The notes under the pieces: model-generated | Told to the model about the DNA's origin: nothing | The model's input: only the letters and a program-made list of their open reading frames with translations | Database searches by the model: none | Translations under genes and position numbers: made by a program | Shown here: one piece after another, positions 35,593 to 52,110 of the stretch | How positions within the stretch are numbered: the first letter of the stretch is position 1 | How the letters are laid out: the number at the start of each line of letters is the position of its first letter | Assembly: GCF_043641665.1 (NCBI RefSeq) | Contig: NC_092180.1 | Coordinates: 6,287,391 to 6,351,390, forward strand | From: Enoplosus armatus | Taxonomy: Eukaryota; Chordata; Actinopteri; Centrarchiformes; Enoplosidae | Direction: 5' to 3' | DNA: 64,000 nucleotides

Positions 35593-36057
35593 GTAATATA
35601 TTTATGTTTTACTCTTTACTACAATATCGTGTTATTCCACAACAATTCTAGAGTTCAAGTACAGTTTGACTGTGTCCAGTCAAAGGACTTTCTTTATTAT
35701 GAACTAGCTAGTTAGCATGCTAACGAACTAGCATGCTGAGATATTGCAGATTCATTCTGTTCAACAGCAGTTAGCTAGCTAGCTAGCTGTCATGCACTGA
35801 GGCACAGAGAAAAGTGGATTGTAAACGACCCATACTGTTGTTGTGAGTTAACTTGTGAGCAAATAAATGATCTGAGATTTGCTTACCAGTTTATATTAGT
35901 CAAAGTTGTAGGGAAGCCGATTAACTTCCGTATCTATGAAATTAAAACTGAGGTAAACAGGCAAACGTTCTTCTTCTCTCTTTGGTTTCTGCCGGTTGTC
36001 CCATCATCTTATAACTGCTGTTGTATTTTGCAGGACTGTTTCAGTGACGAGAAAAAA

Positions 36058-38801
<2,744 letters not shown>

Positions 38802-38862
38802 GCAAAATAACAATTCTTTCCCTCCATGTCACCAAATCCTGTGTTGTTTTTTTGTCTTTTAC

Positions 38863-38868
38863 ATTAAA
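38863..38868 (+). terminator. psma4: Poly(A) signal of psma4
   Basis: ATTAAA in the context TTTACATTAAAAGTTTGG, 62 bases after the stop codon and followed by GTGTTGTTTGTATC. It implies a very short 3' UTR of about 80 bases. Confidence 0.6.
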
Positions 38869-41800
38869 AGTTTGGAAACTGATTCTCGTGTTGTTTGTAT
38901 CTTTGTCACGAAATCAAGGGACCTCTTTTTATTTACACATTTCTTCACAAAGTTCAGTCAAAACATTCTGTTGAAAATCTGCTGCTTGTCCTGCTTTTCT
39001 TTTTGTTGCCGGATATATGTGTACTTGTTATGGAGTGAAAGCACCACATGATGGCGCTATCAGTCCTGTGGATGCACCTTTACAGTGGTGTGCAGGCCCA
39101 GTTAGCATCACATCCCTCACAGTCGCTGAGTCCCTTTTTAGTGTCATTTGTTCTACTTACCACTTGGTGGCGATCACTGATGAAATGTATTGCAGTTGAA
39201 CTATTTCTGTTCTGTGGAAGAAAAAGTCCTTTCAAGTATTCTTGGAGAATAACAGCATTGATGCATAATCAAGGTGTTTTATCTCCAAATAGTGAGGAGC
39301 CAGCACCATGAATTAGGAAAAATAGAAACTATTTTGGTTTAAGGCCTGTAGTTACATTTGATCCAATCGATGAACAGAAAAAAATGAACACTACCTCTGA
39401 TCAATGCAGATTCACTGACATGTAGACATAATAAATATATGTACATATAGATCACCTAAGTGATAAGCAGGTTATTATGTCATGGAGTATGATTAAGATG
39501 ATCAACATTTTAACATAAATTTGCATACGAACAATCAGCAGTGTTGTAGATTGTGATTTAAATGTCATTTGGTGACTTCTGTTGAGTCAAAAAGCAGGTG
39601 GCGAACGTGAGTGTCTATGTAGGTGGTCACGACTGGATTGAAACCAGCTGTTAATGCTGTAGCGCATACAGGACCCAACATGACACGGCCACTACGAGGT
39701 TAAGCACGTAGAATTTTGTGCCTAGCGTTTTTTCATCCTGTGCTTGTGCAGAGACATATTCCTGATATCTTGTATTGGTCAAATAATAAAACCAATAAAA
39801 CACACAGACAGACTGTGGTCAAGAGGGGGTTCAACTCAACCAATTTTAAATTCCCACGGTTCTGGGACGGTTTACAGGAATGATTTTGAGGAGAAATGTA
39901 CAGTACACGATTCTAGTATTCATGTTACCCAAATAAAGATTAAAGTAACAGCAACAGAGAGTGCTTCAGCTACATGAATGCAGGGCAGTAGCCATGATTT
40001 TATGAATAATGAGTACAGATTCCCCCACCAATAAGTTCAATTTTCTGATTTTTATTTAATTTATTGATTTGACTGTACATTTTATCTCCCTACACGATGA
40101 TCTTTTCCACATCACCAGGAAAATAATTCTGGTGTTGAAATAGTAAATTCCTTTGTTTGATTGAAATCTTTATCATTTTTTTTGCCAACATGAGTCAAAC
40201 AAATCGATGAATTCATTTGAAATCCCATCATGAGTAATTTGTGTGTAATTGTAGAATATCAACTCCTCCTCAGTTTATTAGAGCCCACACATTCCCAGAA
40301 ACAATGCTGTGGACGTGACCTTGGTGTGCTTCCGTCCTGCATGAAGACACGCTTTCCTGAATACAACTTTTTCACATTTTCACATAATCTACTCAATATT
40401 TATAATAGCAAGGCTTCGAACAGTATAATTATAATAATAAGTGGACTAAGTGGACTTTTTCCTAGTTGTCCATATTTGTTTTAGAAGTGTTACAGTAATA
40501 TGTTTATTACACTGCGCTTAGCTTGCAATTGTAGTGTTAATACATGTATTAAACACTGGTGATTCATGCGGTAATACATATCTTCTGCCCTCACTATGTG
40601 TTTAAACACACTTCCAAGAAAGATTGAATTGGATTAATTATTACTGAATAATGAATGAATCAGTACAAGGAAACTAGGTAGTTACATTTACGACTTATGT
40701 TAGCTAGCCTTCAAATTAATGCTAACGCTAGTTGAAAACTAAATTGACAAACCACCAATCACAAAACAGCTATAATGAAAAAAGTAATATGTTGTGCTCC
40801 AACAAGAGCAATATTTGCTTTGCTTGCTTTGCAGGTTTTGTCAAAATGGTGGATGTAGGTTATTCCGAGCCAACTGTGACATTGCCCCATTAAAGACTGA
40901 GATATCTGAGTCACTTCCAAGATAAAGACTTGGCCAGCCTCCTGAAATGAAAACTTCTTTTCATTTGACGTCAATCTTTCGCTTAGGATCTTACATGGAC
41001 ATAAAAGTTGTAAATCAACAGCACTAATTCATTTAAAGGGCAGACGCAGTGAGGTCATGGTGTTCACATGAGCTCTCACAGTGTTGAGTGGGAGGATCTT
41101 GGCATCTGAATGACTGGAGCTGCTTGCAGGCCTCCCCTCCTGAGGCTGAGCCTGAAACAGATATGTCCAGTCCGCTGACCTCCCCTCTTTCCAGTTTCTC
41201 TAAATCTGGCAGAATTAGGATAGTGTAAGAATTCAATTTCCGTGTCCTAAACGTCATATTGACACTCTTGAACACATCGCTTCCACTTGAGGATCTCTGA
41301 GGCTTTTACCAGCTCTTTTCATGCTCCTTCAGAGCAACACAAGCGTACTGGGATGACTCTGGACTAAAGGCGTAGAGGCCTAACACTGTCCACCGTGATG
41401 AAGCAGATAGGGTTAGCAGGGCAATCTGTTGCAGTGTAAACACAGCCCCAGAAAAGCACTGGAATGTCTCTGCAGTGGGAGCTGGAGTACGAGGTCAGTC
41501 GGAGGCCAAGGCAGGTGGTATACATCAGAATCGAGGCTGACATCTCAGCATTAACTTATCCAAACAAGAGGCAGGCAGTATGTTATCCTGCTAGCACTGG
41601 AGGAGGAGCAGGAGGAGGAGGAGATAGAGGAGGAAGGAAGAGTGAAGAAAGAGAAAAGGGGGAGTATAAGGGGGCTGAAGCAGACAGGAACGAGGGGGAG
41701 TGTCCCATCTCTCCCTCAGTCCCAGAGGGGAAAAACACCAGTTAGCATACGAGGCTAAACATGACACGAGGCTTGCTGCCGTTTCGAAGCCTTTGATCTT

Positions 41801-42224
41801 GATCCCGATCTCGAGAGTTGTAGCCACATATCACTGGCAGCGAGTCTAAGATGGTTAAGAGCACAAGAGCTTCACGGCATGTTGAACTCCAGCCAGTAAA
41901 TGTTCAAGAGCTGGCCTTCCTCGTTAAGTAATACTGTTGCTTAATGTGTTTGTTTACTGAGTACTTATTGTTGTATTGATACAGTACCAGGTCTATGTGT
42001 CCATGTTATCTCAGGACTACTATACTACTATACTATACTATATATATTATACTAAAATGTCTCCATGGGATGAGAACAAATACTTGTTTTATAATATGCT
42101 TTCAAAACCAAATAAAAAATGAAATACATTAAATAAAATGAGAATATACTGTAGTATTTGTTTATTATTATTTAATAAAATAAACTAAATACTTAATATA
42201 GGTCTTTTGTTTGCAGAGATGCAA

Positions 42225-42293
42225 CAAAGGTCTCCAGTCAGACACAAACTGGAGCCGGCATCTTAACCCCTCGGCCACGGGGCGCCGGCAGGT
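42225..42293 (-). repeat. tRNA-like or SINE-head fragment (weak)
   Basis: On the - strand it has 'tggccgaggggttaag', close to the A box of Leu/Ser tRNAs (TRGCNNAGYGG). A stem-like 'ctccagt...actggag' pair follows. No intact B box (GGTTCGANTCC) is seen, so it is not a functional tRNA gene. It is probably the head of a tRNA-derived SINE or a decayed tRNA pseudogene. Confidence 0.35.
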
Positions 42294-42354
42294 TTTTAAC
42301 TTTTAATGAGTATTGTGTCTCATTGCTCATGTTCCTTATGAAGTAGTACAGATT

Positions 42355-42590
42355 TTAACACGTGAGTACAGTATGTACTCAAAAGTATCAAAAGTACTTA
42401 TTCTGCAGTGTTGCAAACGGTGCAGATAGTGTTAGGTCTAACCTTATCTATTGCATGGGAAGTTTAAACTATAACAGAGGGTGTTATTTTATTATATGTT
42501 TTGAAGTGAAATAAGCACAGTGTTCAATATTTCAGAATAAAGTTTTACCAAATGGAAACACTCAAGTAAAGTACCTATACTGTGTACTGT
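42355..42590 (+). repeat. Interspersed repeat, 'tactcattatgcag' family (decayed copy 2)
   Basis: 'caaaagtacttattctgcag' at 42389-42408 matches the core of the copies at 34.6 and 45.1 kb. 'actcaagtaaagtac' near 42560 matches the family's right part. Much of the rest is degraded. Confidence 0.45.
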
Positions 42591-45097
42591 GTAACGTATT
42601 TGCTGTAACGTCTTTGCATTGTAGTGCCACAGTACAAGCCCGTACAGTAAAAATGTGACACAGGCCAATAGAAACGGCAACTCTTACACTATACTTCTGC
42701 TATTAATGACACACTCTACAGAAACTATATCCATTAAAAAAGTTTTGAGCTTCATTACAAAATAGAAGCAGCTGAGTCGTAGCCTTGATTTAAGAAACTC
42801 ACTCAGCAACTGAACTGAATAAACATCTCTCAGTCAGATCAAGTGTGTGAGTTTGTGGCTGCAGACTTACGTACTAAGTCAGTAGTTCCCTGGATAATAA
42901 TGCAGATGAGAAGTAATGTCAAGTGGGACAATAATCCCAGTACTCCAACTGCACGTCATCCACATTGAGCTTTTATGGATATCAGCCATAATAACAGACT
43001 TTTGATTATACTGGATTGTTGATATTATCAAAAGTTACACATGCGGTGCCAAGAGTAATTTTCATTTATGAACGATAAACTGCCCCTTAGGACGCTAAAA
43101 CCCCCCAAATCTCTGGAAGAAAGGAAGAAGAGCGAGAATGTAACCTTAGTAACCTGAACAACAACACCTGCAGCCAGAAGAGCGAGTGTCTGGATTCAAC
43201 ATTACTTCTCTTACTGACTGTACTGCTAACCATCAAGCTCCTATTTAAAGCCAAGGCCGCTCACTGGTGTGTGAAATCCTGACCTTACTGGGAATCAGGA
43301 ATTAAATCATCTTCTCATCCATGGTAGTAATTTTGTGAGCAGCCTGCAAATCCTCGAGATTATAGACTCACTGCTCACCACCAGATCAAGACGGTTCACC
43401 ATAAATGGAGCCGAGTCGCAGTAAACAGTAATTAGAAGCCGGGCTGCTGATATGACCTATTATGGGGACGTATATGAAGCTATTGTTGCTGCTGGCACAT
43501 AATAGCAGGTTTTGTGGTACAGTGCACTATGTTGGCATGGTCAGATTTTTTGGGCTAAATATTTACATGGCCTTGAAATAATATTACATGGTTGTTGTCA
43601 CTCTGTCAACTTTGGTCAGTTTCCTGTTTTAACAGAAGTTAAAACACTCATTGCTGGTTTCAGGAAACACCTCTCAGGCCTGTAAAATCTCCTCGATTGT
43701 ACAAACTCAAAATAAAAACACGTGGTAAAGCTGATATAAATTTGTAAAAAAAATTGACATTTTGGTGACGCAAGGTTTTCATCCCACAGCACTGAGAAGT
43801 CGCTCGTCTCAAACAAACACCATAGAGGCGGTTTGTTATGATTGTCAGTGGTTATTTATTTGAAACTGTAGCCTGTTTAGATGGGCTGTTCTCATCATTT
43901 TCACGTGTTGTTTTCACCACAGTTAAAATGTTCTTTCAGACGGTCTGTTTCTGTTTTGGAACAATGACCACTTGTCACTGCTTACCTAATAAGGTTGTAG
44001 GGGACGGACTCTTTTGTGTGGAGAGGCGATCAAGTAGTGAAAACAGGCACGGAAAGTTCACCGTCAGGCTCTTAATCCAACAACCATCAACCTCTGTCAA
44101 ACTTTGTGACACGCTCATTTTACGTTACGCCCCATTCAAAACAATCCTTAAACATCCACAGTGTGATTGTTGTGAGGTTTCAACAACACGTACTGTATAA
44201 TACATTGTAAAACTGAATTTAGCTTCTATGATTTTCTGATGATCAAATTTAGCAAAAAAAGAACATAATGAGTGTGTTTACATGCACACTTGAACGTGAT
44301 CAGGGTTTTGAAGTGTACTGTTTGTGTGTTGTGAATATAAACATCATATCCTGATTTCATAAACCTGAATATTAGATGAACCAGGATATGCTGGAGTATT
44401 CCAATGGAAACCACAATAATGGCTTTCAAACACCTCATCCAGGTTTCTGATCACTGACAGCTCAGGTAACAACGTAGTTTGTCAGTAAAATACACAATGT
44501 GGTGAAAAGTCATGTAATGATACAGGCTGAAATTATTATTTAAGCTAATTGTTGTGCTGCTTTTGTCGTCCGTTTCGATCAGATCGAGAGGCCAGATCCA
44601 GCAGTGTCGTAGATCCAGAAGTGTCTAAACAACCAGAAACCAAAACTGGGTTCACAGTAAATCCTGGATATGATCAAAACCAGGTTGCTATTGCACATGT
44701 AAACATACTCGCCCGGCTGTGACTAGTTGTTACGGGCTCAGATGGAATTTATCGGCATGTTATCTGCTGACTTGGTCGATTATGTAAAAGCACTCACCCT
44801 GAAACGAATATAGCTCACATGCTATACAGACTGTAGCATGCTAAGCGAGAGCCACAGCAGAGTGTGTGTGTGTGTGTTAAGAGTGAATAGGACCAGTTAA
44901 AAGCTCCTTGATCAGCCTTAAATCTTTGCTGTGTCTACAGGAAACAAGCCAAGCATGATGTAAAACTGTGCCTGTACTGTATGTTGCTCCACATCGCCAC
45001 TTTAACACAATGTAAGCTGGAAAACAACGTGATGCAACACAGATATATTTTCCATGAAAGATCTAAAATGTTGTTGTTGAATATCTAATGACCAGGG

Positions 45098-45475
45098 GTG
45101 GAAGTAATACTGGAAGTAGCAGTGCCACACAAAGTACAGAAGTATTAGCATCAAAATATACTTAAAGTAACAAAAGTACTCATTATGCTGACATATATTA
45201 AATCACCGGATTATAATTAGTGATGCATAAATGTTTACATCAGCAAGGTTGCAGTTGATAAGGGTGGAACCCATTTTAACTACTTTATATACTGCCGGGT
45301 AGTTGAATCCATAATAATGTATCATAATTTATATTTATATTTTGTATTAATAATTGGAATTTGCAAAGTAACTAGTAACTAACACTGAACTAAATGTAGT
45401 GGAGTGGAAGTAGCATAAATTGTTCTTAAGTGAAATACTTAAGTAAATGTACTTAGTCACATTCCACACTGCTAA
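45098..45475 (+). repeat. Interspersed repeat, 'tactcattatgcag' family (copy 3, near full length)
   Basis: It runs from 'aggggtggaagtaatactgg' through 'caaaagtactcattatgctg', 'ttttaactactttatatact' and 'gcaaagtaactagtaactaa' to 'aaatgtacttagtcacattc'. It is the most complete of three copies. The first and last parts have 'ggtggaagta' and 'tacttagtcac', which fits a short non-autonomous element. Confidence 0.7.
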
Positions 45476-47984
45476 TGACAGATCCATTACTTCTTTCATA
45501 ACAAGTATTTCCATATAATCTCCATATACTAATTTTACCATTTACACCACATTTGAATTTGAGGTAAATTAGGTAATGTACTGTACGACAATATATTTCA
45601 TCAGTAAGCCTGTTTTGTTTTTTTCGCAACATGCAGTTCAATATTCATGCAGCCTTGTTTATGTCGTCGTCGAGGTGTGATGCTCGCTGAGTTCTGATCT
45701 GTTGAATATCCCTCCGTCGTCTTCTCACTGTTTACGACTGCCACCAGCTGAGTCAGTACGTTGTGGTTACTGAGACCTCTGCTGCAGGTCACAGGGCTTG
45801 AAATCATTTGTAAATGGTGTCTTTGAAATTTGCCCAGTTCACTCACATATACATGACAGTAACATTTTGTTTGATTTAACAAATAAACAAAAATGAATGT
45901 TTGCATATTTATCGTAACGTCACAGCCGAGTTTCTCTTCGCTGTATTGTACTCTTCGGTTACTCTCTCTTGTTGTACAACAAAGTGAAATGAAAAGCTCA
46001 TCAGCCAAGTCCTCTGACAAACACCTCTAACATTGCTCCTCTTGATTAACACACCGAGTTTTGCAGTTGGCCCTCATCTGCTGCTGAAGAGCCTGTAAAA
46101 ATATGGAAAATGTATATATAATGCACATAATAATTCCATCTGTAAGAAGGGAAGAATTTAAACTTTTAATGTGACTTATATGAGACTGAGATATCCTTTA
46201 TGACCACATAGAGTTATTTTTTGGAAACAGCATAGGTGCAATTCATCACATATTGGATATTTTAAAGTTTTCAGGGCAGCTGTCAACAACACAAACACAA
46301 AGTCTTTCAGATACCTGTCTAAACTTTGTTGCATGCTGTATATTTCCCAACAAGCCAAATGTCTGGCACCTACTCTGATTTAACCAAAGACACATCAGCA
46401 AATACAATGTGCCCCATGTCTTTTCTTTAATAGAGTGAAGCCAGATATTTTCAGCAGGTGTTCGTTCTCTCCCTTAAATATCTTTCGTCTCCTTGTGACC
46501 TCAGTCACCTTGACCTGCCCAACTGCAGCTGGCCACACCGGCGGTATGAGTTGCCTTCAATGGGCCTTTTGTTTCCCTTTATCAACTCCATTGGAACAAT
46601 ACTCTGATTTATTAAATATGTTATACTTTGATCTCCCCCATACACACATGTGCTCAGACACATAATTTCATATTCAAAGACATCTTAGGGAGAATGTTTA
46701 GTCCACAGTAATGCCGTGACTTTGAAGTTGACTTCAAAAGTAGAAAACAACTGAGAAGAGCAACAAAAAAAAAGCACATTTTTCAATCAGAGAACATAGA
46801 AGATGAATCGGTGCAGGCTTAAATTAAAATTAGATTCTCTCGTTAAGTCTTCTTAAATGAATGCGAACATTTTTGGTCTTAAATATGCAGTACATGTCTC
46901 TGTTCCTCATCCTGCGTCAGGTTTATTTCATGTATACATGTGGGTAGTCAGCCATACATGATACTGACATCACCATCTTTCAGAAAAAGTTTCAGAGTAA
47001 AAGTTGGAGAAGTTTTGGCCCACGTCTACGTCCATTGTCTCAACTTGAACATCTTCCATTGCCCCCTTTGGATGAAAACTCCCCCAGAAACTGTTACATT
47101 TTTGATAAGAGATGAGCCCTGAAAACAGCGGGCGGCATCTAAATTATGCAACCGTTCGCATCCTCTTAGGGGAAAAAGTAGAGTTGGGCTGAGTTGTCGA
47201 AGGGAACAAGCCATGACAGGCCTGTGCATGGGGGGGGGGTGGTGACCATGCATTATGAATGGTGCTAAGTACGCCTCAGCTGGAGGAGCTGAGTGGAGGC
47301 GATGGAGGGCGATGGGATAGTGCCAACCTATTGGCCGCCTTCGGGTAATACACTTCACTTTACCCACCAAAAAATATTCTCTCTCCCTCAGTTCCCCCAT
47401 TACTGCACCCGCCTTTCAACACAGCACCTGCCACGGCCCTAAAATGTCCACCTGAAGTACAGAACCTCCACTTTCCCAAATAAAATTCAAGCAGTCGCTT
47501 TGCAGCAAGAAGAGTGCAGAGGATGACTAATAGATTGTAATAGACGGCACTTTCCGGGAGTGAGGTGGATTTTCGAAATGATTCAGATGGGCTCTTTAGA
47601 TAACTTTCACTTAAGAAGTTCTCTGCAACAATGAGGCCTGTCTGTGTTTCTTTAAATTCTTGAAACTTTCATCATATCCATATATTTTAGGCATTTAGGC
47701 ATTCTTGAAACTCATAAAGACAAAAAATACTGCAGGCATTCAGCATGAAGTGCCTTTCTTCTGTCGGTAAGAAGAAATACAGAGCCAGTCTAAAAACTCT
47801 CAGATGTATTATAGCGTCTTGGCTTCTGCAGGAAGTTTTACTTATAAAGCAGGATGACAAAGAGTATTGGGCTTGCGCTGGCAAATTCAAAGAAGTACTT
47901 GCGTTTACCTTTTATTTATGTTCATGTTGGCTTGAGCATAGTTTTTCCCTGAAATGTTTTAATAGTTTTTTCCTAATAAAGTAA

Positions 47985-48040
47985 ATCAGCTTCAATTTCC
48001 CTGCAGGGAGTCAATAAAGTTTATCCTATCTTATCTCAGC
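47985..48040 (+). repeat. Retroelement 3' tail fragment
   Basis: The sequence 'tttccctgcagggagtcaat' followed by 'aaagtttatcctatcttatc' resembles the common fish LINE/SINE tail in which 'ccctnggggatcaataaagt' leads into short ATC repeats. No reverse-transcriptase frame is nearby, so this is a 5'-truncated remnant. Confidence 0.45.
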
Positions 48041-50479
48041 TTTCATGTAATGATGATTGTATTTCAGTCTGCGTATAGACTGTCATTGACTGTTAATCTT
48101 TAATGGATTAGTTTTACTTATGTTGTTCAACATCAGTCTTTTTATTTGCCTTTTACATTTAAATATTCTGTTTATTGTCTATTTTTATAATTCCAGTATT
48201 CCAGTAAGCTGAAAATGATACAGCACTGGTTATACAAAAGAAATATTAAATGAGTAGCAGATCAAAGAGAAATTATATAACATAACATGTATAATATTTC
48301 ATTTCTTCGTGCTTCATTTGAGCTTTGTACGAGTGAATGTATCTGCACATGATTTACCTGGCTTACATTCATGTAAAGCATGAACATGTTTTTCTTAACA
48401 TATAAACTGAAATAAGATGGTGTGTCACTTCCTCTCTTAATATTTAGATGTATTAGATTAATGGCAAATGCTTGAGAAATCTTGTCATTACAGGATATGG
48501 ACCTTTATTAACTTTTCAAAACAGAGGAAGACGTCACCTTATGACCTCTTCTCACGTGTCTGTAACATGCAGACTGTGTTCAGACAATACTGATCCACAG
48601 ACAGTGAAGAAAAAGACAAAGATTCTTTCAGTTTTCTATTGAAGGATCAAATGGTATTTTAATTTAACTTTTTTATTTGTTGCAGTCATGTGCTTTATAT
48701 TTCAACAGATATACACTGATGTCCCCCATCCTTCATAATACATTCTCCTCCAAACTATCCACAGATAATGCATTTTTATATACCTGGCAAGTTCGCTGTA
48801 GCTTCTTCAACTTTACTAAGCTGTGGATTTGTGTATCAAAACTAATCTATTGATGACACAAATTGTTATTGTGTTCTTCCGTAAAAGTTTTTTTGTCAAC
48901 TAAAAATATGTTTACTTTGGCTAAGACGAGACTAAACTGTCCACAGTTGAAATCAGCTGACAAAATTAATACTACAGTCATATATAATTGTGCATTTCAT
49001 AGCACGTATCTCATGTGTAAGCTGACACATGCATGGGGAACAAGATGGCTCTTAAATAATATAAAAATACACCAAAACTGACTGACTACCATGTGAGACG
49101 TGGTAGCATCAGCCGCCCTGAAAAAGAATCAAGATTTTCTTAAGATGATTTTTTCCATCATCAAGCATCAAGTATTACTCAAAGGCACCAAAATACCACT
49201 GAAGAAGGCAGTGGGGCATGGTAAAGAGCTCCTAAAAAAGCTAGTAAGTGAATCTTGATTATCACAGATTTTATTTAATGTTTTACACTTCAGCTGGGGG
49301 ACAAAAGCTGATAATGGCATTTCTCTATCAGGGTGGAAAAGTAAAGCAGATTTGATATTTTCTCACAATACTTTATTAATATTAATTCTTTTTCAAAATG
49401 GCTACCACGCAGGTCCGCTTCCTGTACAAAATGTCCCATGATCCTCCAGCTCTCCTCATGCAGCAGGACTGAAGGGAAATCCCACTGGAGTCTTAACCAA
49501 GTTTAATATTTGATGAAATTAGTTCTGCTGGCTGCTTCTGCACTCTTACTTCTGCTGAATGCCTCCCAGCCCTAAATTGCAACCTGAATTATTTTCCTTT
49601 TCAGTTAATGGTTGGTGTGTTTCACTTGTAATGAGTGACAATTTAAAACTGTTTGCAAAGGAAATTCCACCTTTAAAAAATATGGATATCAGCAGGAGCG
49701 TCATTGTTGTGTGAATTGTTAGCAGTGATTGTGAAACATATTCAATATTCAACTTTCACAAGAGCCTCAACCTGTGAAAACATACTGAATGAGACAAAGT
49801 GTGTTTTCTGAAATAGTAAATGTGGTTGTGTCCACATTATGCATGCGCAGACTCTCACATGCAGGAGGAGGGAAATCTGAAGAAAAGGTACTGATTGTCC
49901 AAACATGTTAAAGGGATAGTTCAGATATATTCTGCAGAAATAAACAACAAATGGAGACAGCTAACAAAATAATTCTAAACCACAACACAGCACTAAAGTT
50001 AGTTTTAACCATCTACAACAAAATACAGACTCCTTAGCAAATTACTGATGCTCAATCCTCCTCTCACATGTCTTTGTGTGATTGTACTTTTAAACAAACC
50101 AAATAGTTTCAGTAAATCTGTGTCCACTTCCTCTGGTATAAACAGATGTGCCTAGAAATATCTTGCACATTGTGGAGATGATAAATTATCATTAATTTCA
50201 TTTTAAGAAGTAACACAAAATGTACACAATAGCTAAGAATTGATTTTCTCCAACAGTGGGGACACAGGTGATGTGATTTGATTGGCCTTCTCCGTCGGTT
50301 TATTTTTATGAATATATCTCACGTTCCTTTGTTTTGTAATCGCTGCCTTAATTATTTTCAGTATGTTCTTGTTCTTTCGAGTGTAGGAGGAGCTACATTT
50401 TTGTGTTGCATACAACTCGTTGGGAAGTGTGCAGCGGATGAGGAGGTTTAAAATGCGAGTCTCGCATCCTGAGTCCCCC

Positions 50480-50650
50480 GCAGTTTAAGCAACGAAAACA
50501 CTTTGGGTAAGGTTATGGAAAGATTGTAGTTTCGGTTAAAAGTTAAGTCAACACGTCATGTCTCAACACCTAACCCCAATCTTTTCCTAACATTAACCAA
50601 GTGCTGTGAGTGCCTAAACATAATCATGAAATATTTTAATAATACTTTAG
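50480..50650. repeat. Possible interspersed repeat
   Basis: 'aagcaacgaaaacactttgg', 'ggtaaggttatggaaagatt' and 'ttaaccaagtgctgtgagtg' followed by 'cctaaacataa' resemble a recurrent teleost repeat. It is a single copy and is called from memory. Confidence 0.35.
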
Positions 50651-51704
50651 TTGCTATAATATTGTAGGAAAAAAGTATGAAGATTTTGTGATTTGGCAGA
50701 TTTTTGTTCATTAAAAATCTTTCCTCATTCTGTTGAAAAGAAACCTAATTCAGGTGGTATTACATTTCTCTCAAAGTTCTGTTGTAAGTTACTAGTATAT
50801 AAACACCATTTTTAGGAGACATGGTTGATGTAGTATACGTCAGCTCAGAAATGTCTAACAGGAATGACTTAGAGGAAGTTATTATTAAACTGCCTTTTAA
50901 AAAGTGCAATAACTTGTGCAAAATAAGATTTTGACATTGTTTCCATTAAAGAGTACAAATACAGTATGTTTGTAGATAAAAAGAGAATAATCTGAATTCC
51001 TAAAATAGCTCCTCTTTAAATGCAGGAAGGAATATTTAGATTCCATGACGATAAATGATAAGCAGCAGAAATATGAGGAAGCACGCTGACTAAACGGTAC
51101 TATATGCAGGTAGAAAAAAAGTCTTCATCTGTTTCTCACTAGAGTGTAATAAATTAGAAATGTCACACTCCAAACTCAGGTTTCAGGATGAGCAAGTGGC
51201 GTAAAAGCCTGATGTTTATTTGGAACAGATTGATTTAGTGTCTCTGAGTGCGACTGAACTACGTCCTGCTGCTATTAACTGCCTTGTCCATTAGATGAGA
51301 GCCATGCCTCGGATCTGTGGAGCAGAGAGGGAACAATGTGCATTTAACATGTGTTTGGATTGGAGTCCAGTGATTGATGCTCTGTGAGATTTACATACCA
51401 ACACTTACAAAGGTCGTACTGCACCGAAGACTGCACCGCAGGACACGGTAAGTGTTACTTGTAAGAGAGAGAAAGAAAGTGTGCGAAAAGTCATGTTTGA
51501 GAAGATGTGAAGTTGTTGCAGGGCCTTGGATAAAATTCTGTGACTTCCCTGGGTCCAGTTTACCTTTTACCATTATGTAATGTGAATATATATATATATA
51601 ATAAGTGTAACTTTTTATTTTGTATGGTTTGTGTTTGTACTTGCCAGCAACTTTATAGCTTTATTTTCTATGTTATTTATCTATGTATTTTTGTACACTT
51701 TTTG

Positions 51705-52110
51705 AGTTAAAGGCTAACGTCAGCATGCTAACATGCTAACAGTGAAGACATGATGTTTAGCAGGTATAATGTTTACCATGTTCATTGTCATAGTCATTGT
51801 GTTAGCATGCTAACATTTCCTAATTAGCACTAAACACACAGTACAGCTGAGGCTGATGGGAATGTCTTTAGTTTTGCAGGTATTTGGTCATAACCCAAAG
51901 TCCGGGACAATTTGAATGTTTTTTAATGGAGCTAAGAGGAAAAGTCAGGGGATCACCAGAGTCAGTGGGATTCATCCTCTGTGGACCATGAACATCTGTA
52001 AAACTTTTAATGGCTATCATTCAAAGGTTGTTGAGATATTTCAGTCTGGACCAACTGACGGACAGATATTACCCTCCTTCACTAGCATCGCTGAACAGAA
52101 TATCATCACT
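51705..52110 (+). repeat. Interspersed repeat ('gctaacatgctaac...agtcaggggatcacc' family)
   Basis: It opens with alternating 'gctaac/gcatgctaacatgcta' words, then has 'gatgtttagcaggtataatg', 'gtacagctgaggctgatggg', 'gtatttggtcataacccaaa' and 'aaaagtcaggggatcaccag'. I recognise these as consecutive parts of an abundant percomorph repeat. It has no coding capacity: the open frame across it at 51916-52185 shows no known protein family. Confidence 0.6.

Larger units (their letters stand above)
38890..45097. other. Gene-poor region, first part
   Basis: No exon with family resemblance was found on either strand. It holds decayed repeat pieces at 42225-42293 and 42355-42590. A GGA-rich patch at about 41600-41700 gives a spurious low-complexity frame. 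The non-repetitive block at 43080-43520 could be regulatory. The rest is plain AT-rich DNA. Confidence 0.6.
45476..51704. other. Gene-poor region, second part
   Basis: No supported exon. Longer open frames (for example 45601-46020 on the - strand) lack family features, splice support and codon bias. It contains a LINE/SINE-like tail at 47985-48040, a repeat-like stretch at 50480-50650 and a block of complex sequence at 46900-47620 with an embedded poly-G run near 47230. A (TA)n run lies at about 51587-51600. Confidence 0.55.

Noticed and set aside
41464..41745. 93-codon frame with a Gly/Glu/Arg-rich part
   Set aside because: Caused by a GGA-rich patch, with no upstream or downstream exon support.
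45601..46020. 139-codon open frame on the - strand
   Set aside because: No signature of a known family, no splice context, overlaps other random frames, and lies in AT-rich gene-poor DNA.
49905..49945. 'gttaaagggatagttcag', the left end of a MITE-like family
   Set aside because: No matching right end was found within several hundred bases, so it is not listed as an element.
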